Shown here: piece after piece, positions 51,301 to 63,982 of the stretch | Position numbering within the stretch: the stretch's first letter is position 1 | Layout: every line of letters starts with the position of its first letter | Made by a program: the position numbers and the translations under genes | Notes under the pieces: generated by a model | Told to the model about the DNA's origin: nothing | What the model saw: only the letters and a program-made list of their open reading frames with translations | The model's database searches: none | Assembly (NCBI GenBank): GCA_003118195.1 | Contig: BEXV01000092.1 | Span: 192,226-256,225, forward strand | DNA: 64,000 nt | From: Hemicentrotus pulcherrimus | Lineage: Eukaryota > Echinodermata > Echinoidea > Camarodonta > Strongylocentrotidae | Reading direction: 5' to 3'

Positions 51301-53263
51301 AATTTCTTAAAGCAATGCTGCATATATACAAAAAGGTGTCCTAGAGTTGGTGCTACGAGAATAGATCGACAGAGACTGGATGCATCACGTTAGAGCAGAG
51401 GTAAGGTGATGAGGTAAATCCTGTGACTGCATGATTGTTATCTCTGACGGAACGTAGTCACAGCACGATAACGCTTGTCACAGCAGTAAAAACAACATTC
51501 ACAAAAACCATATGCAACACATACAATCCTTGTTGCTTGTATGCCACAGAAGAATATAAGGAGTACAATGCTGAGAAGCAGTCCATGAAAAACACTATCT
51601 ATACAGATGATTAGCAAGGTTTACACAATCTTAGAGCTTCGGTGGTTACAATGAGTCTACGGTTTGCTGTGTCATTCCTCGTAGTGGAGCACGATTGCGG
51701 TTTCTACTGTCCTCAGCTTAACAGGTGGGGGTGACAAGAAGGTCGCCTGATGTGAAGGGATGGGGGGAAGGGAAAGCCAATACCTCACATGCCAGCTCTC
51801 CTTGCTCTACCTATCATGTGGTATCACAATCGTTAAAAGCACCTCTATTGAACTGATCAATGTTAGTGGGAAGTATATCACAGCTTATTGATATTTTTGA
51901 TCATCAATATGAAATAGTCTCAATGATCTTGCTAATGCCATATTTTTGTTTAACTATAAGATTGACACTGCATGACTGTTTGCTCAGTTATGAACAATCT
52001 TTTTCCAAGGAAAACCAACAAAAGACGTCAGACATGTTCAATGAAACTGCCAAGTCAGGTTCCCTGGCTGTTGTCTGGCTGCACATGGATGAAGGTTTCC
52101 TTTCAAAACATTAGAGAATAGTCCCACCACAGGACACCTTCTAAAATAAGCTTTTAATCTCATCACGTTAAACGTCTATCACTCCAACATCAAGTTCAAA
52201 GAGAGAGCTTGACATCTCACGAAAACCAACCTCTCCTTAGAAGGTACAAGCTAGGGTCTTGGCAATCACATGTTATTCAAGTAATTATCCCAACTTCCAA
52301 ACGACTTCCCTGATTGCTTGTCATGGGTAGCAATTCCTCTGAATATTAAACGTCGAATTGAGAGCAGAATTATCCCCAATGATGATGAAGTCACGGAATG
52401 AGTCGTTGAGCGCAAGCAGCCTTGGAGCAGGATAAGGCATGCCCTGGACCTACCCTCTCAAACAAGGGTCAGTTTCCTGGGGAAGACACCAAATTGCCGC
52501 AGGATTCTCTTGCTCTCTGCCTCAAATTATGAAGATTTGACCTCTTTAAGACTATCTGTCAGTGATACACAATCCAAGTGTTATTTCTTGAATTTCTAGT
52601 TCAACCCAAATATGTAATATCATATTGATGAAGATAGAGATTGTCATGTTTACAGTCAAATTTTCATATGTAGTTTTGCTTTCTTGAATTTCTAAATTAC
52701 CCACAGTATAAGGTACATGTTTGAAATGTGTTTACTAAACAAGAGTATGATATGAAACTTTATCTTATTACTCAGAGGAGTACTATATGTATATGGGAGT
52801 ATCCAGTAATACCCATATTGAGTATACACTTATCTGTCACAAAATAATTGTTTTGGCCCTAAATGAAAGCCTAAAAAAAAACTAAAATGGTGGAATAATC
52901 CTGATATAAAAAGTCCATCTGATCATAGACCTACCTCCTGATTAAAAGTCTCTTGTGAATCATAGCTTTTTGTAATTACAAGATGCACCTGACTCTAATG
53001 TAATCTTCTGGAGGACTAAACATTGGCAAGCACTCTGATTCTGGATACATTTACTTACCAGTAATCTTATTATTATGTGAGTCATACATGGGCCACCATA
53101 CAATTGGAGGGTAATATATTTGTATCACTGAAATTTGAGCTAGGAGGTAAAATTAAAGTAATATTGACACAAATACAACAGGTCATTATCAGTTTTCTAC
53201 TTTAATTTTAAAGCAATTGCAAAATTAAAAAATGCCCTTCTAGTCCTCAATGGATGATGTAGT

Positions 53264-53338
53264 GTCTGTTGAGAGCCAGAAGGGCATTAACTCCATGTAA
53301 AAGTATTTTAAATTATGCCTTTCTGGCTCTCAACAGAC
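53264..53338. repeat. Best-preserved hairpin-family copy
   Basis: The arms start GTCTGTTGAGAGCCAGAA on both strands and stay paired for over 20 bases with one difference (GGGCAT versus AGGCAT). A diverged half-copy, atgcccttctagtcctca, lies just upstream at 53232-53249. Confidence 0.75.
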
Positions 53339-54797
53339 TTCCAAATGCAAGCCACTTTAATTGCCCCTCCCCCCCTAAAAAGATGTGATGATAACATTAA
53401 AGAAAATAGTAAATGATATGTGGAATGTTATACCGGTATTCTTTTGTGTCTGGGTTGGGGGAGCAGCTCTATCTGCTTTAGATACATTTGTAGAAATGAT
53501 ATCAATTATCCTTTTATCCAGAGATCACTGACATAATCCCTCTTATCGGTCCAACACCTCTTCAATGGCTGATCGAATGACACACTTAACCATTTCTCAT
53601 CATCTTAGAGATTAGCCCAATTAGACCCAACCCAGCTATAGCTAATCATAGCTTTGTTCACATGAAACATTTGCAATATGAAGTTTTGTGTTAGCGAGAG
53701 CAATCCACAGAGAATGACGAGAATTCACATGGGACCAAAAGATCCAATATTTGAAAGTAATTGAAACTGCATCACTGCAAGCTAGCAAAAGTCCATAGTA
53801 CATTTAATCCACATGGCACATAACTTCAAGTGAGGACCCCCACTGCTTGTAGACTTCCCATTAACCATAAGGCTGCTAGTGGTTTGAAACTTTTAGTAAA
53901 CTTGTTTAGAAACAAGTGATTCCACATGATCCTTACCTATAAGATATAATCAAAGTTTAAAACCATGAGCTAAACTTAAGGTTTATGTCCTCTCATGTGA
54001 ACCTACCTCATGTTTACAGGACTAGTACATCATCCGATCTTAGCCCTTAATTTGGCTTTTTGGTACCAACCAAGCCCACTACCTGGGATTAAGAGACCGG
54101 ACCTGAACCCGTTTATATCCTCCTCCCTGAGGGGTAGGGATAACTCTAATCCAGGTGACAGGATGGTAATCCTAGGAAGAGGCAATCTTCTTTAAAGATT
54201 GATTGATTTTGTTCGCATCTCTATGATTCTATCCATTGCTTGTCTAAATTAAGGAGGTTATATAGAACTTCTGAATTTCTAACAATAATAATGATAATGA
54301 TATCAATAATTATGATGATAATAATATTGATAACAACAACATCATAGATTCCTAATAAAAAGTTTATGTTAATGTCACTCTTGCTAAAGGTGCTATTTGG
54401 TTATGCATTGTTCAATCAAATGGTCACTTAACCTAATCCAATCCATGGGTGGTATTACAAACATTGTCAATTAGTGTTCTATAACTGTCTCATTAATAAA
54501 TTAGGATTTTGAAGCATAATTGAGTAACAAATCTCTTAACCACATTGAGATAATCAGTTTTGACAGAGGCGATAGTTCACATAAACTTAAAATATATTAA
54601 CATGTATACCATCAAAATGTCCATAATTTTGGTTCAATTCTATCTGCCGCACATCACGTAACATCACTTTTTTGCACATTTTGAGGACAGTATGAAAGAT
54701 GAAGGTCAATGATCTCATATAACTGAGGTCTGTATGTAAGAAATTAATTAAAATTAGTTGCATCTCTTAGAAGAATGAAAAGATAAATTTTAATTAA

Positions 54798-55293
54798 AGG
54801 GAAAGTCCACCCTGAACTTAAGTTGTTTTTAATAAAAGCAGAACAGTGAGAGAAACATATCAGTGAAGGTTTGACGAAAATCCAACAAAGGATACAAAAG
54901 TTATGAATTTTTAAAGTTTTAATTTTGTGACGTCACTTGCGAGCTGCTCTTCCATATGATGTGTACTGTAATTTCCATAAATTGCCCCCTTTTCATGGTT
55001 CTTGATGAAGGAATGGATCTATTTCATAGAGGCGTGTATAAAAGCATGTGTCTGATAATATATCGAATGCACAGGTAAAATAATAATTATTTTTCTGAGA
55101 AAATGGCAATTTATGAAATTTACAGTACACAACGTATAGGAGAGCAGCTCTCATGTGACGTCACAAGATTAAAACTTTAAAAATTCATAACTTTTGTATC
55201 CTTTGTTGGATTTTCGTCAAACCTTCACTGATATGTTTCTCTCACTGTTCTGCTTTTATTAAAAACAACTTAAGTTCAGGGTGGACTTTCCCT
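54798..55293. mobile_element. Foldback MITE, TTAA-flanked, 496 bp
   Basis: Long terminal inverted repeats of about 200 bp begin AGGGAAAGTCCACCCTGAAC at the left end and mirror this at the right. They surround a spacer of roughly 95 bp. TTAA occurs on both sides (54794-54797 and 55294-55297). This fits a piggyBac-type target duplication, although a TA duplication with a slightly longer repeat cannot be excluded. There is no coding capacity, so it would depend on a transposase elsewhere. Each arm contains a perfect TGACGTCA (54928-54935 and 55156-55163). Confidence 0.8.
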
Positions 55294-55429
55294 TTAAGTG
55301 ATGACAAGTTTTCTTTGACTTTCTGGTATTCAAAGATCTTAATATGCCTGTCTACCCTTTCTTCCAACTATCAAGTTTTATCTATTCCCTTTCTATTTTC
55401 ACACTTGCCCTGCTCCCCTCTCTTTTTCT

Positions 55430-55490
55430 TTCTGTCTGTCTCTCTCTCCCCTTCTTTCTCTCCCTTTCTCTCTCTCTCTTTCTTTGTTTC
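55430..55490 (+). repeat. CT-rich tract
   Basis: Interrupted (CT)n, about 140 bp beyond the foldback element. Confidence 0.8.
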
Positions 55491-57243
55491 ATGCATGCTC
55501 AAACTCTCTCCCTCTTGGATAACGTATGTTGGGTCTGTTGGGTGCATTGTCAAAATGAATTTTCTAGTAAACCTCAGAGTTATTTAAAGAAAATTGCTTT
55601 CCAATTAAGATACTTAATTGCTTGTGACCAAAGTGAAGGTGACATTACCATGTTCTTGAAACACATGATACGACTAACATAGAACATTGCTAATTGATAG
55701 ATCAGTAAAAAAGACATGCAATGGGGGAAGTTTTATATTTGTAATAATAATAGGCAAGAGAATCCTGTAAATGTTTATTTCTTTAATTAATCTAATGGCT
55801 AGTATATAGCACTACTCTAACAAAACTGCTAGTAATAGGAAAGGGTGCTAAACATCCTTGAAAGTTCTTATTGAATGTGGTTGAATGAAAGCTGAAACTA
55901 AAAATATAGATATATATATATTTGTTTAAATCATCAACAATACCATTAGCCTGTACTTGACAAAATACTATAGCGAAATTTCCACAAATTGTACCCCAAA
56001 AAGCAGATCAATTCAGAATATTTCATATGAAACTGGCTGAAGACTGGGAGAGTGTTCTTGATAAGAAATATGTTTATAATAACATGAATATATACATGAA
56101 GCTATGCAGGTCTGTTTTTCTTTAAATTTTATGACAGTATTAATCATCCTAAAGCTATACCTCTCGATCGCATAGATACAAACAGCCTCTTTTTCCGCCA
56201 ATAACATACTGATCAAAATAAGCTACAATTATCAGCACAAACACTCCTTGAAGATGCTCCTCTCATGGAACTCATACCCAACAATGTCATGTTTTGAAAT
56301 CTGTTATCTAAAAATAGACAAACATCTTCTATAATCATGGATTGTGACTCACAAGGAGAAAAATGTATGTTATATAATTTGGGGGAAGTTTAAGATTAAA
56401 TTAGCAAGAAATAACCCAACTGAATAATCCCCTCAGTAAAAATGCAGTTATTAATACACTTCTGATGTGTGTGTGGCCTTGTTGCATGTATGCCAATAAG
56501 TCTGCTGAAAACACATTCTCTTAATGGTGGAATGAGAGTGAAATAAGCTGATTACAATTTTAATGGACATCAAGGCAAGTTTTCAGAATAATTCACAATT
56601 CCTTCATTAAACAATAACACACCTTATCATAATGTCAAAGTAACCAGGTTATGTTTAACTAGGTATTCATATTCTTGTCTTTTAACATTTAATTCAATAA
56701 TTTCTAGCAATAAGCTAAATTTAAACCAAGTAACACAGATGCCAACAACAATCAGCAGTTCCAGAATACATATATAAGAGAAGTCAAAGAGTTAATTATT
56801 AATGAAAATTCAGTGCTAATTGCCAGTAAACATACAGAAAGCTTAGGAGCAAAAGATTTTTTTTTTTTCAAATGAAAACAGCTTTGACAGATTTTAAACT
56901 AGCTATAATCCAACTTGTACAAGGTACTAAGAAACATACTCTGACAATAATAGTTCCAGAGTGAATATCCAAATCTAATTCCTGATGTCAACCCTCTCTG
57001 GTTTAAATGCTATACCAAACTTTTACCCCAACACTAAACCTAACTATAATGCTGAAATACAGCCTGGAGCAATTGTTACCAGAGCAAATATTGGGTCCCC
57101 TTGTATTTAATATTCTTTACATTTCATGTGTGTGATGGCTTGAAATCTATGTACTCATACAAACCACTGATGAACAAAATATACAGAAGCTGAAATCAAT
57201 CTATATTGTCATACAAAAAGTATATGGCTTGTGCCAATGAACA

Positions 57244-57295
57244 AAAAACATCCTAGACTTTGCATCACCAAAAACATCCTAGACTTTGCATCACC
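57244..57295 (+). repeat. 26-bp exact tandem duplication
   Basis: The unit aaaaacatcctagactttgc plus atcacc occurs twice without mismatch. Confidence 0.85.
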
Positions 57296-57671
57296 ACAAA
57301 GTGCTGCCATGGTAATAATCTTGTTAAATCCCTCCAGAAGAAGTCACCAATAGCCCCCCACCCCCAAAAAAGTACAAAAACAAAGCAGCCATATGAATAA
57401 TGACATTAAATAAGGATATTGGATTAGGAATTATTTTGTCATCTACTGCCATTTAGCACTGTACCGTGGTTGAAGAGGAAAATGTGGTCTTTAGCCTTTC
57501 CACAGATCTTCAATTATGTGGTTTGAAAATAAAGCAGAGCGTTGAAATTGAGCTCCTTTCCCTCTTAATCCATACCAATCTATATAGCTGGCTTGTTTTG
57601 AAATTTGTATGATTGATGGTTTTTCAAAAAAGACCACCGTTCTACTAAATTGTTTGTTCATGGCTACCACA

Positions 57672-57693
57672 GAGAGAGAAAGAGAGAGAGAGA

Positions 57694-57736
<43 letters not shown>
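57672..57736 (+). repeat. Compound (GA)n(CA)n microsatellite
   Basis: A GA run changes directly into a long CA run. Confidence 0.85.
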
Positions 57737-57741
<5 letters not shown>

Positions 57742-58533
57742 AATCCTTTGAAGTTAGTTATCCCATAAAAACCTGATTGAAAGAATCAAAGTTGAATACT
57801 TTCCCAAAACATCTCCAATGAAATATTTTAAGTCAGGTAATCTTTTTACTGGACAATTCATTTTCTTTTAAACAACAATAACCCATTTTATCAATCAAAC
57901 TTCTAAAGAGATAACCTTTCATAATCTCATTTGGATATGAACTCATTACAGAGTCTGTTTAATACCATTGTCTATTTTCCCTATGTTATTATCTTCTCCA
58001 AATTGAGCTTATTTGTAAAGAAATAAAGGCCTAACATCACAACTTCATTTTTGCTGTACATATACATTATGTGTGTGGAACAATATCATTGTCTTTAAAA
58101 CATTCTAAAAGACATATGGCAGGGACCTGCATACATACAGCTATCTGCCCCTTTTTCCTAAATCTTTAAAAACAATGTATTCCAATCATCACTTTTCTTC
58201 AGATAATCTACTGTTGTCAAAGGGTATCCCATCTGGGGAAAACACAGCCCTTCACTACATGAACATATCCTCATGATTATACTTTCCAGAGCGTCTAGCC
58301 ATCACTCAACATTCAGATTTTCCAAAAACTAGTACAGGAATAATGTAATGCATGAAAACAGATCATATCCTAGACTACTATTAATAGAACATCTTCTGAT
58401 GTTCTCTCACTATTCATTGTTCACAATATAAGGTTACATAATACACAGGTGACATGATTTATGAGGAAATCACAAAAATCCACAGATATCTACTGCCTTC
58501 TGATGTTGAAATCATGCCTGGTCGAGTCATCAC

Positions 58534-58610
58534 CACTAGCTGTTGCTCTGTTTTGTGCATGAGACGGTCTCATCGATGTTTCCGTCGAGCTGCTGTCGCT
58601 GTCTGCTCTT
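58534..58610 (-). CDS. Ser/Thr-rich exon (77 nt), proposed
   Basis: This is a CpG-rich island of coding character in AT-rich DNA. The acceptor (cgtttaccccatattttgttgag) is followed by 25 codons, RADSDSSSTETSMRPSHAQN and onward to ATAS, then a single G before gtgatg. That final G plus AG from the 47144 exon makes a Glu codon, so the phases agree. Read without splicing, the frame ends at a stop at 58490, so a terminal exon with the tail RRQ is possible. No usable polyadenylation signal is obvious within a few hundred bases downstream, which mildly favours the internal reading. Confidence 0.5.
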
Positions 58611-59670
58611 CTCAACAAAATATGGGGTAAACGATTTTGAAATTATGTCTGGGATCAGTACGCTATAGTTTATGGTTATGATTTTGATGACTGAAAGGCC
58701 CTCTGAGTGAAATAACACTTGGAGTGACATGGGACATGGTGATAGATATGTGCTACAGCTGCTGGATATGACACGTAGGGGTGTCACAATGGGAGGAAGG
58801 CATATTGGTTGGAATGTCCCTCTCAAAATTGGTTGATGTCAAATAGCACAAATTGACATTGCTGATGTAACTGTTTGTAAAAGACATGGACAATTCATTG
58901 TGGAAAGTACGAACAAGAAAGGAAGAAAAATGAATCTAAAATGTCTTGTGTCATTCAGGAAAACTTATATAGATTAGATAATATATTGCACTCATTAATC
59001 TTTCAAATGATCAGGTTCTTAATGTATCAGTGAAACGTATATAACAGAAAATACATTCAGTTTCTGGTTTCTAATTTTTTATCTCATCTTAATGAAAATT
59101 GGGTGTTTTCAAATGGAGATGAAGTTCGAAAGACACCGTTCTCTTCTAACTAAGTCTCTAATACTTTATCATTCTCTTTTTTTTTAAATATCAATATCCA
59201 GCCAAGAAAATGATGGGTTTCTTGAATTATGCTTACATTAAAAAATCATGCTGGCCACTGGCTATGAGGGATGCTATTTGTATCTTTGAGGTTACCAAAT
59301 CTATGCCACTACCCATCTGTCATATTCTAAAATTGGTATCTGAATATAATAAGATACTAATCCATGATGCATAATACAATAATAAGTAGCATGCTTGAGG
59401 CTTAAGTGCCTTAAGGATGTGACTCAATTTCACAGTAGATGATGGACGGATAAGGAGGATGGGAATTAAATATAGCTACATTAAAACCTGCCTATAAGCA
59501 ACAACCTGTACAGAAAGACAACCTGTCTATAAAGACCTTTTTGTTCCTCTACAATGAAGTTTCTCACTGGAACTTGTACAAAAAGACTACCTGTATCTAA
59601 AGACCATTTTTTGTTTCTGTAGAACAATATTCCTCATTGAAACCTGTAAGTACTCCACAAACCTTCAAAC

Positions 59671-59757
59671 CTTAAAGGGATCGTTTAACAATGTCAAATC
59701 TGAGATACACGGCCCTATGTGTTACCAGTGTCTGTGATATGGTGTAATATCGTAGCC
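59671..59757 (+). repeat. Dispersed repeat, copy on the plus strand
   Basis: It starts cttaaagggatcgtttaaca and matches the copy at 46419-46503 in opposite orientation. Whether sequence beyond 59757 belongs to the element cannot be told from two copies. Confidence 0.7.
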
Positions 59758-60658
59758 TTGAAAAAAATGGCGCTTCAAAATGATCAAGAAGTGCCTGAAA
59801 AAAGTTAAAATCTTTGAGTGACCGGTTTTACCATACTCGTTTTCCCCAATTGACTGTAGTGTTATGAAAACCGTCAGGCGAANTTTAAGAAGAGACCACC
59901 TACTTATGTCGACCATATTTCTTTTTTAGCTTGACCATTGTATGCATCACGCTATATGCATTACTCTCCATACACACATCCATTGGTCTTACGTTCTACT
60001 AGTCCTGTGTCTCATTGAACGTATCAAACCTAGCCATATACTCCGACATATATCAACCTCATACTACCCTTATAACATGGGCCCTTGGGATTAAAAGTGA
60101 AAATGTCTCATCTGTATCCCTTATTTTAAAGTATGGTGGAAATTATCCTACTCCGTTCCAAATTGTTTAAAGGAGAAATGGGAAGTAGAACCATAGAGAC
60201 ATCCCTATAACTAACAGTAGTTACCAGTATACATATAACTTTCATGTGAACTTCATTTTCATCCAAATACAAGTTGCATTTTAACACAAGGACAATGTTT
60301 CCAAATTGAAAACAATAATAAAAAGCCATTTTATCATTAAAAGTGTAGAAGTGTTTTAAATGTAGAATGAAATGTAATGTAATGGAGCAAAGAAAATTTA
60401 TGAAAGGTTTAACATGGTTTGATAATAAATTCATTACCTATCCACAAAACTTGATGAAATTTTGTCTTAAAAATGCTTTGTCTTCCATATTTCACTAAAA
60501 AGGCCCAAAAATGACAGTTGGCTCACCTTGAGCATTTCCTTCTCATCCCATTATGTGCTCAAGAAAAGCCATATTTCTAAATGACATGATAAACAAACCT
60601 CGAAAGACCATCGTATGAAAATTAATGTCATAAAGTGATATGATCATGATTGTAATAT

Positions 60659-60721
60659 GTACAGCGCCATGTACAGCGCCATGAGCTGTTTATTTATTGG
60701 CGGAGACTGCCAATAAATAAA
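60659..60721. repeat. Tandem 12-mer followed by perfect 13-bp hairpin
   Basis: GTACAGCGCCAT occurs twice in a row. It is followed by TTTATTTATTGGC (60689-60701), a 7-base loop, and the exact reverse complement GCCAATAAATAAA (60709-60721). Confidence 0.7.
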
Positions 60722-62530
60722 TGTCCATATTATTAGTATCATTATAAGCATTGTTAAATTTACATTTCCATTTTCCGTAACAAACAGCATAATCGATCTC
60801 AGAGATCTTTAAAATAAGGAACTGAAGGCATTTTCAATAGCCTTATCTAACACCTATAGAAACATGTGAACATTACATGCATTATGCATATACCTGATAT
60901 TGCCTTGGATAGCTAATGTTACACAGATATCATGCTTACAGACCTATTTACAAGCGTCTACTTTTGTAACCATTACTAGCCATTCATTTACATATAAAAT
61001 CCTTTCACATCACAACAACTTTTTTTCTAAACACTTAACTTCGCAATGTGTAAGCAGGGCCTAAAAAACTTTGTAAAGTCATCGCTTCTTAAGTGTAACA
61101 AAAAGGATCTCTGTTATTCTAACCCCAGTATTTACACAAGAATAAGCCCTATTTTATCTATGAGGCACTGATGGTTTCCAGTTTAGGGGACAGATGCAAC
61201 ATTCATGTAAGTACCATGTATAGTCATTGGAGGAATGCTCACTTATTTTAAACACAAAGTCAGGCAGAAGATCTGTAATCTCTGTGTTGAAATACATATC
61301 ATTAAAAAATATGATCTTGATAACATTGTGAATTTAGACTGCTGGTAAAGAGATAAATGCAAGAGCCTGTCAAACTGAAAGGATAATACTCTTATTTCAA
61401 TTGAATCTCTCTTTACAAACACTCTTCACATTTATCTTCCTGACTAAATTTAGTGTCTGAGTAAGACGGGGGAAATGATGCTGTTTTCAAGCTTCCTCAT
61501 TCCCAATGAACCTTTCAAGCCCTGCTTGCACATTAGATGTCACTTTTAATCGAGACCGGACCATGAGATTGCAGACACCAGTATCATTTTTCATTTTGAA
61601 ATCATTTTAATTCATCATTCCTCTCTTTTCTTATCCTGGGATTAGCAATCTTCCTGGTTGCCAATTACCAGAGTTAACTGAATAAATCACTTTCTGCAAA
61701 ACGCTGGCAAGTTAATAGTCTGTCTGCATTCAGCTAGCATTGGAATACTTTGCACAACCTATAATTAGATGAACAACTTCTGTTCACCTCGTAGTTTGTA
61801 TTTCCCAATTTTAAGCTATTTACAGCAGTCAAATTTCCTCAACAGTTTCCTGGAGCATTAGACAGGCTATGATGAGATAATAGAATTGAGACTAAGAGCA
61901 GTGTATATAGAGAAACACTAAATTGAAATATGCTCAGTATTCTCTTTCACAAAGGTGATCTTGTTTGATAACTAGAAATGATTTCAAATAGGATTTTATT
62001 ATCCATTTCCACAAAGATGTTTCATATTCTTTTAAATATGATTTGAAATCATAAAAACAAGAAAAAGGTTTATGAACATCCCTTTATGATGAATACCATT
62101 CATACAGTATCTTGATCATACCTATTATCATACCTACTCCTGTAAAAGTATACCCTTTCTGACAATTGCCCCCCCCCCTAAGGCAGGTGTTTATCCAAGG
62201 TCCTCTAAGGCCAGGTGGGTAGGAGTAAAACATTCCTATAATGAGTCACATATGAGTATGATCCAGAGTTCAATGCAGAATCAACCAATTTAAGTTAGTA
62301 TAAAAAAAAAATAAAAAAAAAAAAATCAACCAAATCTTGGAGAAATGCACAAAATAGGTGACACATTGATAACAAAATATATATAATCCGCTAAGAGAAA
62401 GGCATTCAATTAAACACAGATTAAGGCTCTTTTGGCCCTCAGCAGTTGGTATAATTCAGATCTCCTAATATTGTTTGAAAGACTTCACATTTTATGATTT
62501 GTATGAATGAATGATGCATCATAACTGCTA

Positions 62531-62551
62531 TGAGCAAGAAGGGCATTCAAA
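62531..62551 (+). repeat. Half-copy of the hairpin family
   Basis: The segment gagcaagaagggcattc resembles the family arm with one base changed at GAGCCAG. A weakly similar stretch lies near 62398-62440. Confidence 0.3.
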
Positions 62552-63982
62552 ATACCTATGTAAAATACACTAACGAGCAGGTGGCAATTTGAAAAGGAAT
62601 CAATTTCAAGTAGCAAAATCATCCATGTTTTTTTTAGTAAGGCATTAAGATTTGCTACTGGGTATTGTTGTGATGAAATTTTGACATATTAATATTTAAA
62701 TTAATCAAAGTGAAAATCAATGATTTTTCCCCCCTAACTATTGTGGAATGCCATATGAACATTTACCAGACAGCCAATCCCGGCCCTAACAGAAGATTAC
62801 ATCTAACATAAAGGCAGATCTTTTTCAAATTGCTTACTGCATTGTAGAGCATAGCTTATGAAAAAGGTTTATCATGCACTACATTTAGAACTCTTTTCTA
62901 TCCCCCATCAAACTGTCTTCATTTTATAAGCTGCCCTGCTGTCACTTGGCAGGCCCCATTCTGCTCCAGTTACTCCTATTAATTGATTTCATCCTATCAC
63001 CCAGAGAGGGAGACAAAATGTAACCTTCCACAAAACTAATCAGCAGCCTTTTGCTGAATAGGTTAGTACACTTTGAAGTGCACTTATACTAACTGGGAAA
63101 TATTGGAAAAACTTTAGTAAAAATAACCACTGCAATATGATGCTGAGAATATATCTGCTGTAAAAATTCCATGTGTAATCCTCAAATCATGAGAAAACTA
63201 ATCACCAAGCATTTATATAACCAATGCTTGATATCAATGCTATCGTTATATCTCTTTGTTAAACAAAAAACAACATGCAAGCACTTGAACATAATCAAGA
63301 TTTATTTCAAGTAGGCAGGAAAAGAATGTGATTAGTTTTCCCTACAAAATATGGAATTGGATGAAGATAAAACTACTGATGTTATGTCTACTAAAGCATT
63401 TACTTTGATCTCTCATCCTAAATCATGTTTTCTTCTCTCCTTATTTTTCTAAATTAGAGACTCAAACGGCAAAGAAAATATCTATGAGAACACAAACTGT
63501 ATCCAGTGCCTCAATGAATATGTAAATCAAATTATATAACACTTTTGGGGTATGTTTTTTTTTGTTTGTTCTACCTTCATTTAACTATATGACTGTTCAA
63601 CAGCAAATATGAACAAACATTTTGAAAAAAATGTGAAAATGAAATAAAAACAATAATGAATAAACCTTTAGGAAAAAGGAAATTAAAATTTTAATGAAAC
63701 TTTCAATGTTATTAGGCACTACTTTCTTTGTTTTATACAAAGCGTTACAGGGCTACAATATAAACATAAAATCTAAAATGAAATATGATAAATGAAAAAG
63801 ATCTCTGAAAACACAAACTGTTCAGTTGTTGACTGGATATGGAAACTGATCAATCGTGGATTGATGACGGAGAAGACATGACTCGTTTGAGGTCAGAAGG
63901 ATGACAACATTTCCAGTTGATACATGCTCCACAGACATTCTGATAGATCCAATAACAGAGACTCATCAGATCTGCATCATAC

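Larger units (their letters stand above)
47145..58533 (-). other. Intron-like interval with foldback element and repeats
   Basis: The interval holds a SINE 3' end with an ATT tail (48255-48399), the best hairpin-family copy (53264-53338), the TTAA-flanked foldback element (54798-55293), a CT tract, a 26-bp tandem duplication (57244-57295) and a compound GA/CA microsatellite (57672-57736). A locally GC-richer segment at 52330-52560 is open in several frames and no gene is called there. Confidence 0.5.
58611..63982 (-). other. Intron-like interval at the right end
   Basis: The sequence is AT-rich, with one copy of the dispersed repeat shared with 46419-46503, one undetermined base at 59883, a tandem 12-mer and a perfect 13-bp hairpin near 60660-60721. 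Homopolymer A runs lie near 62300. No exon here is supported beyond short open frames. Confidence 0.45.

Noticed and set aside
61490..61580. Minus-strand frame MVRSRLKVTSNVQAGLERF considered as an extra exon
   Set aside because: No acceptor or donor of usable quality and phase was found.
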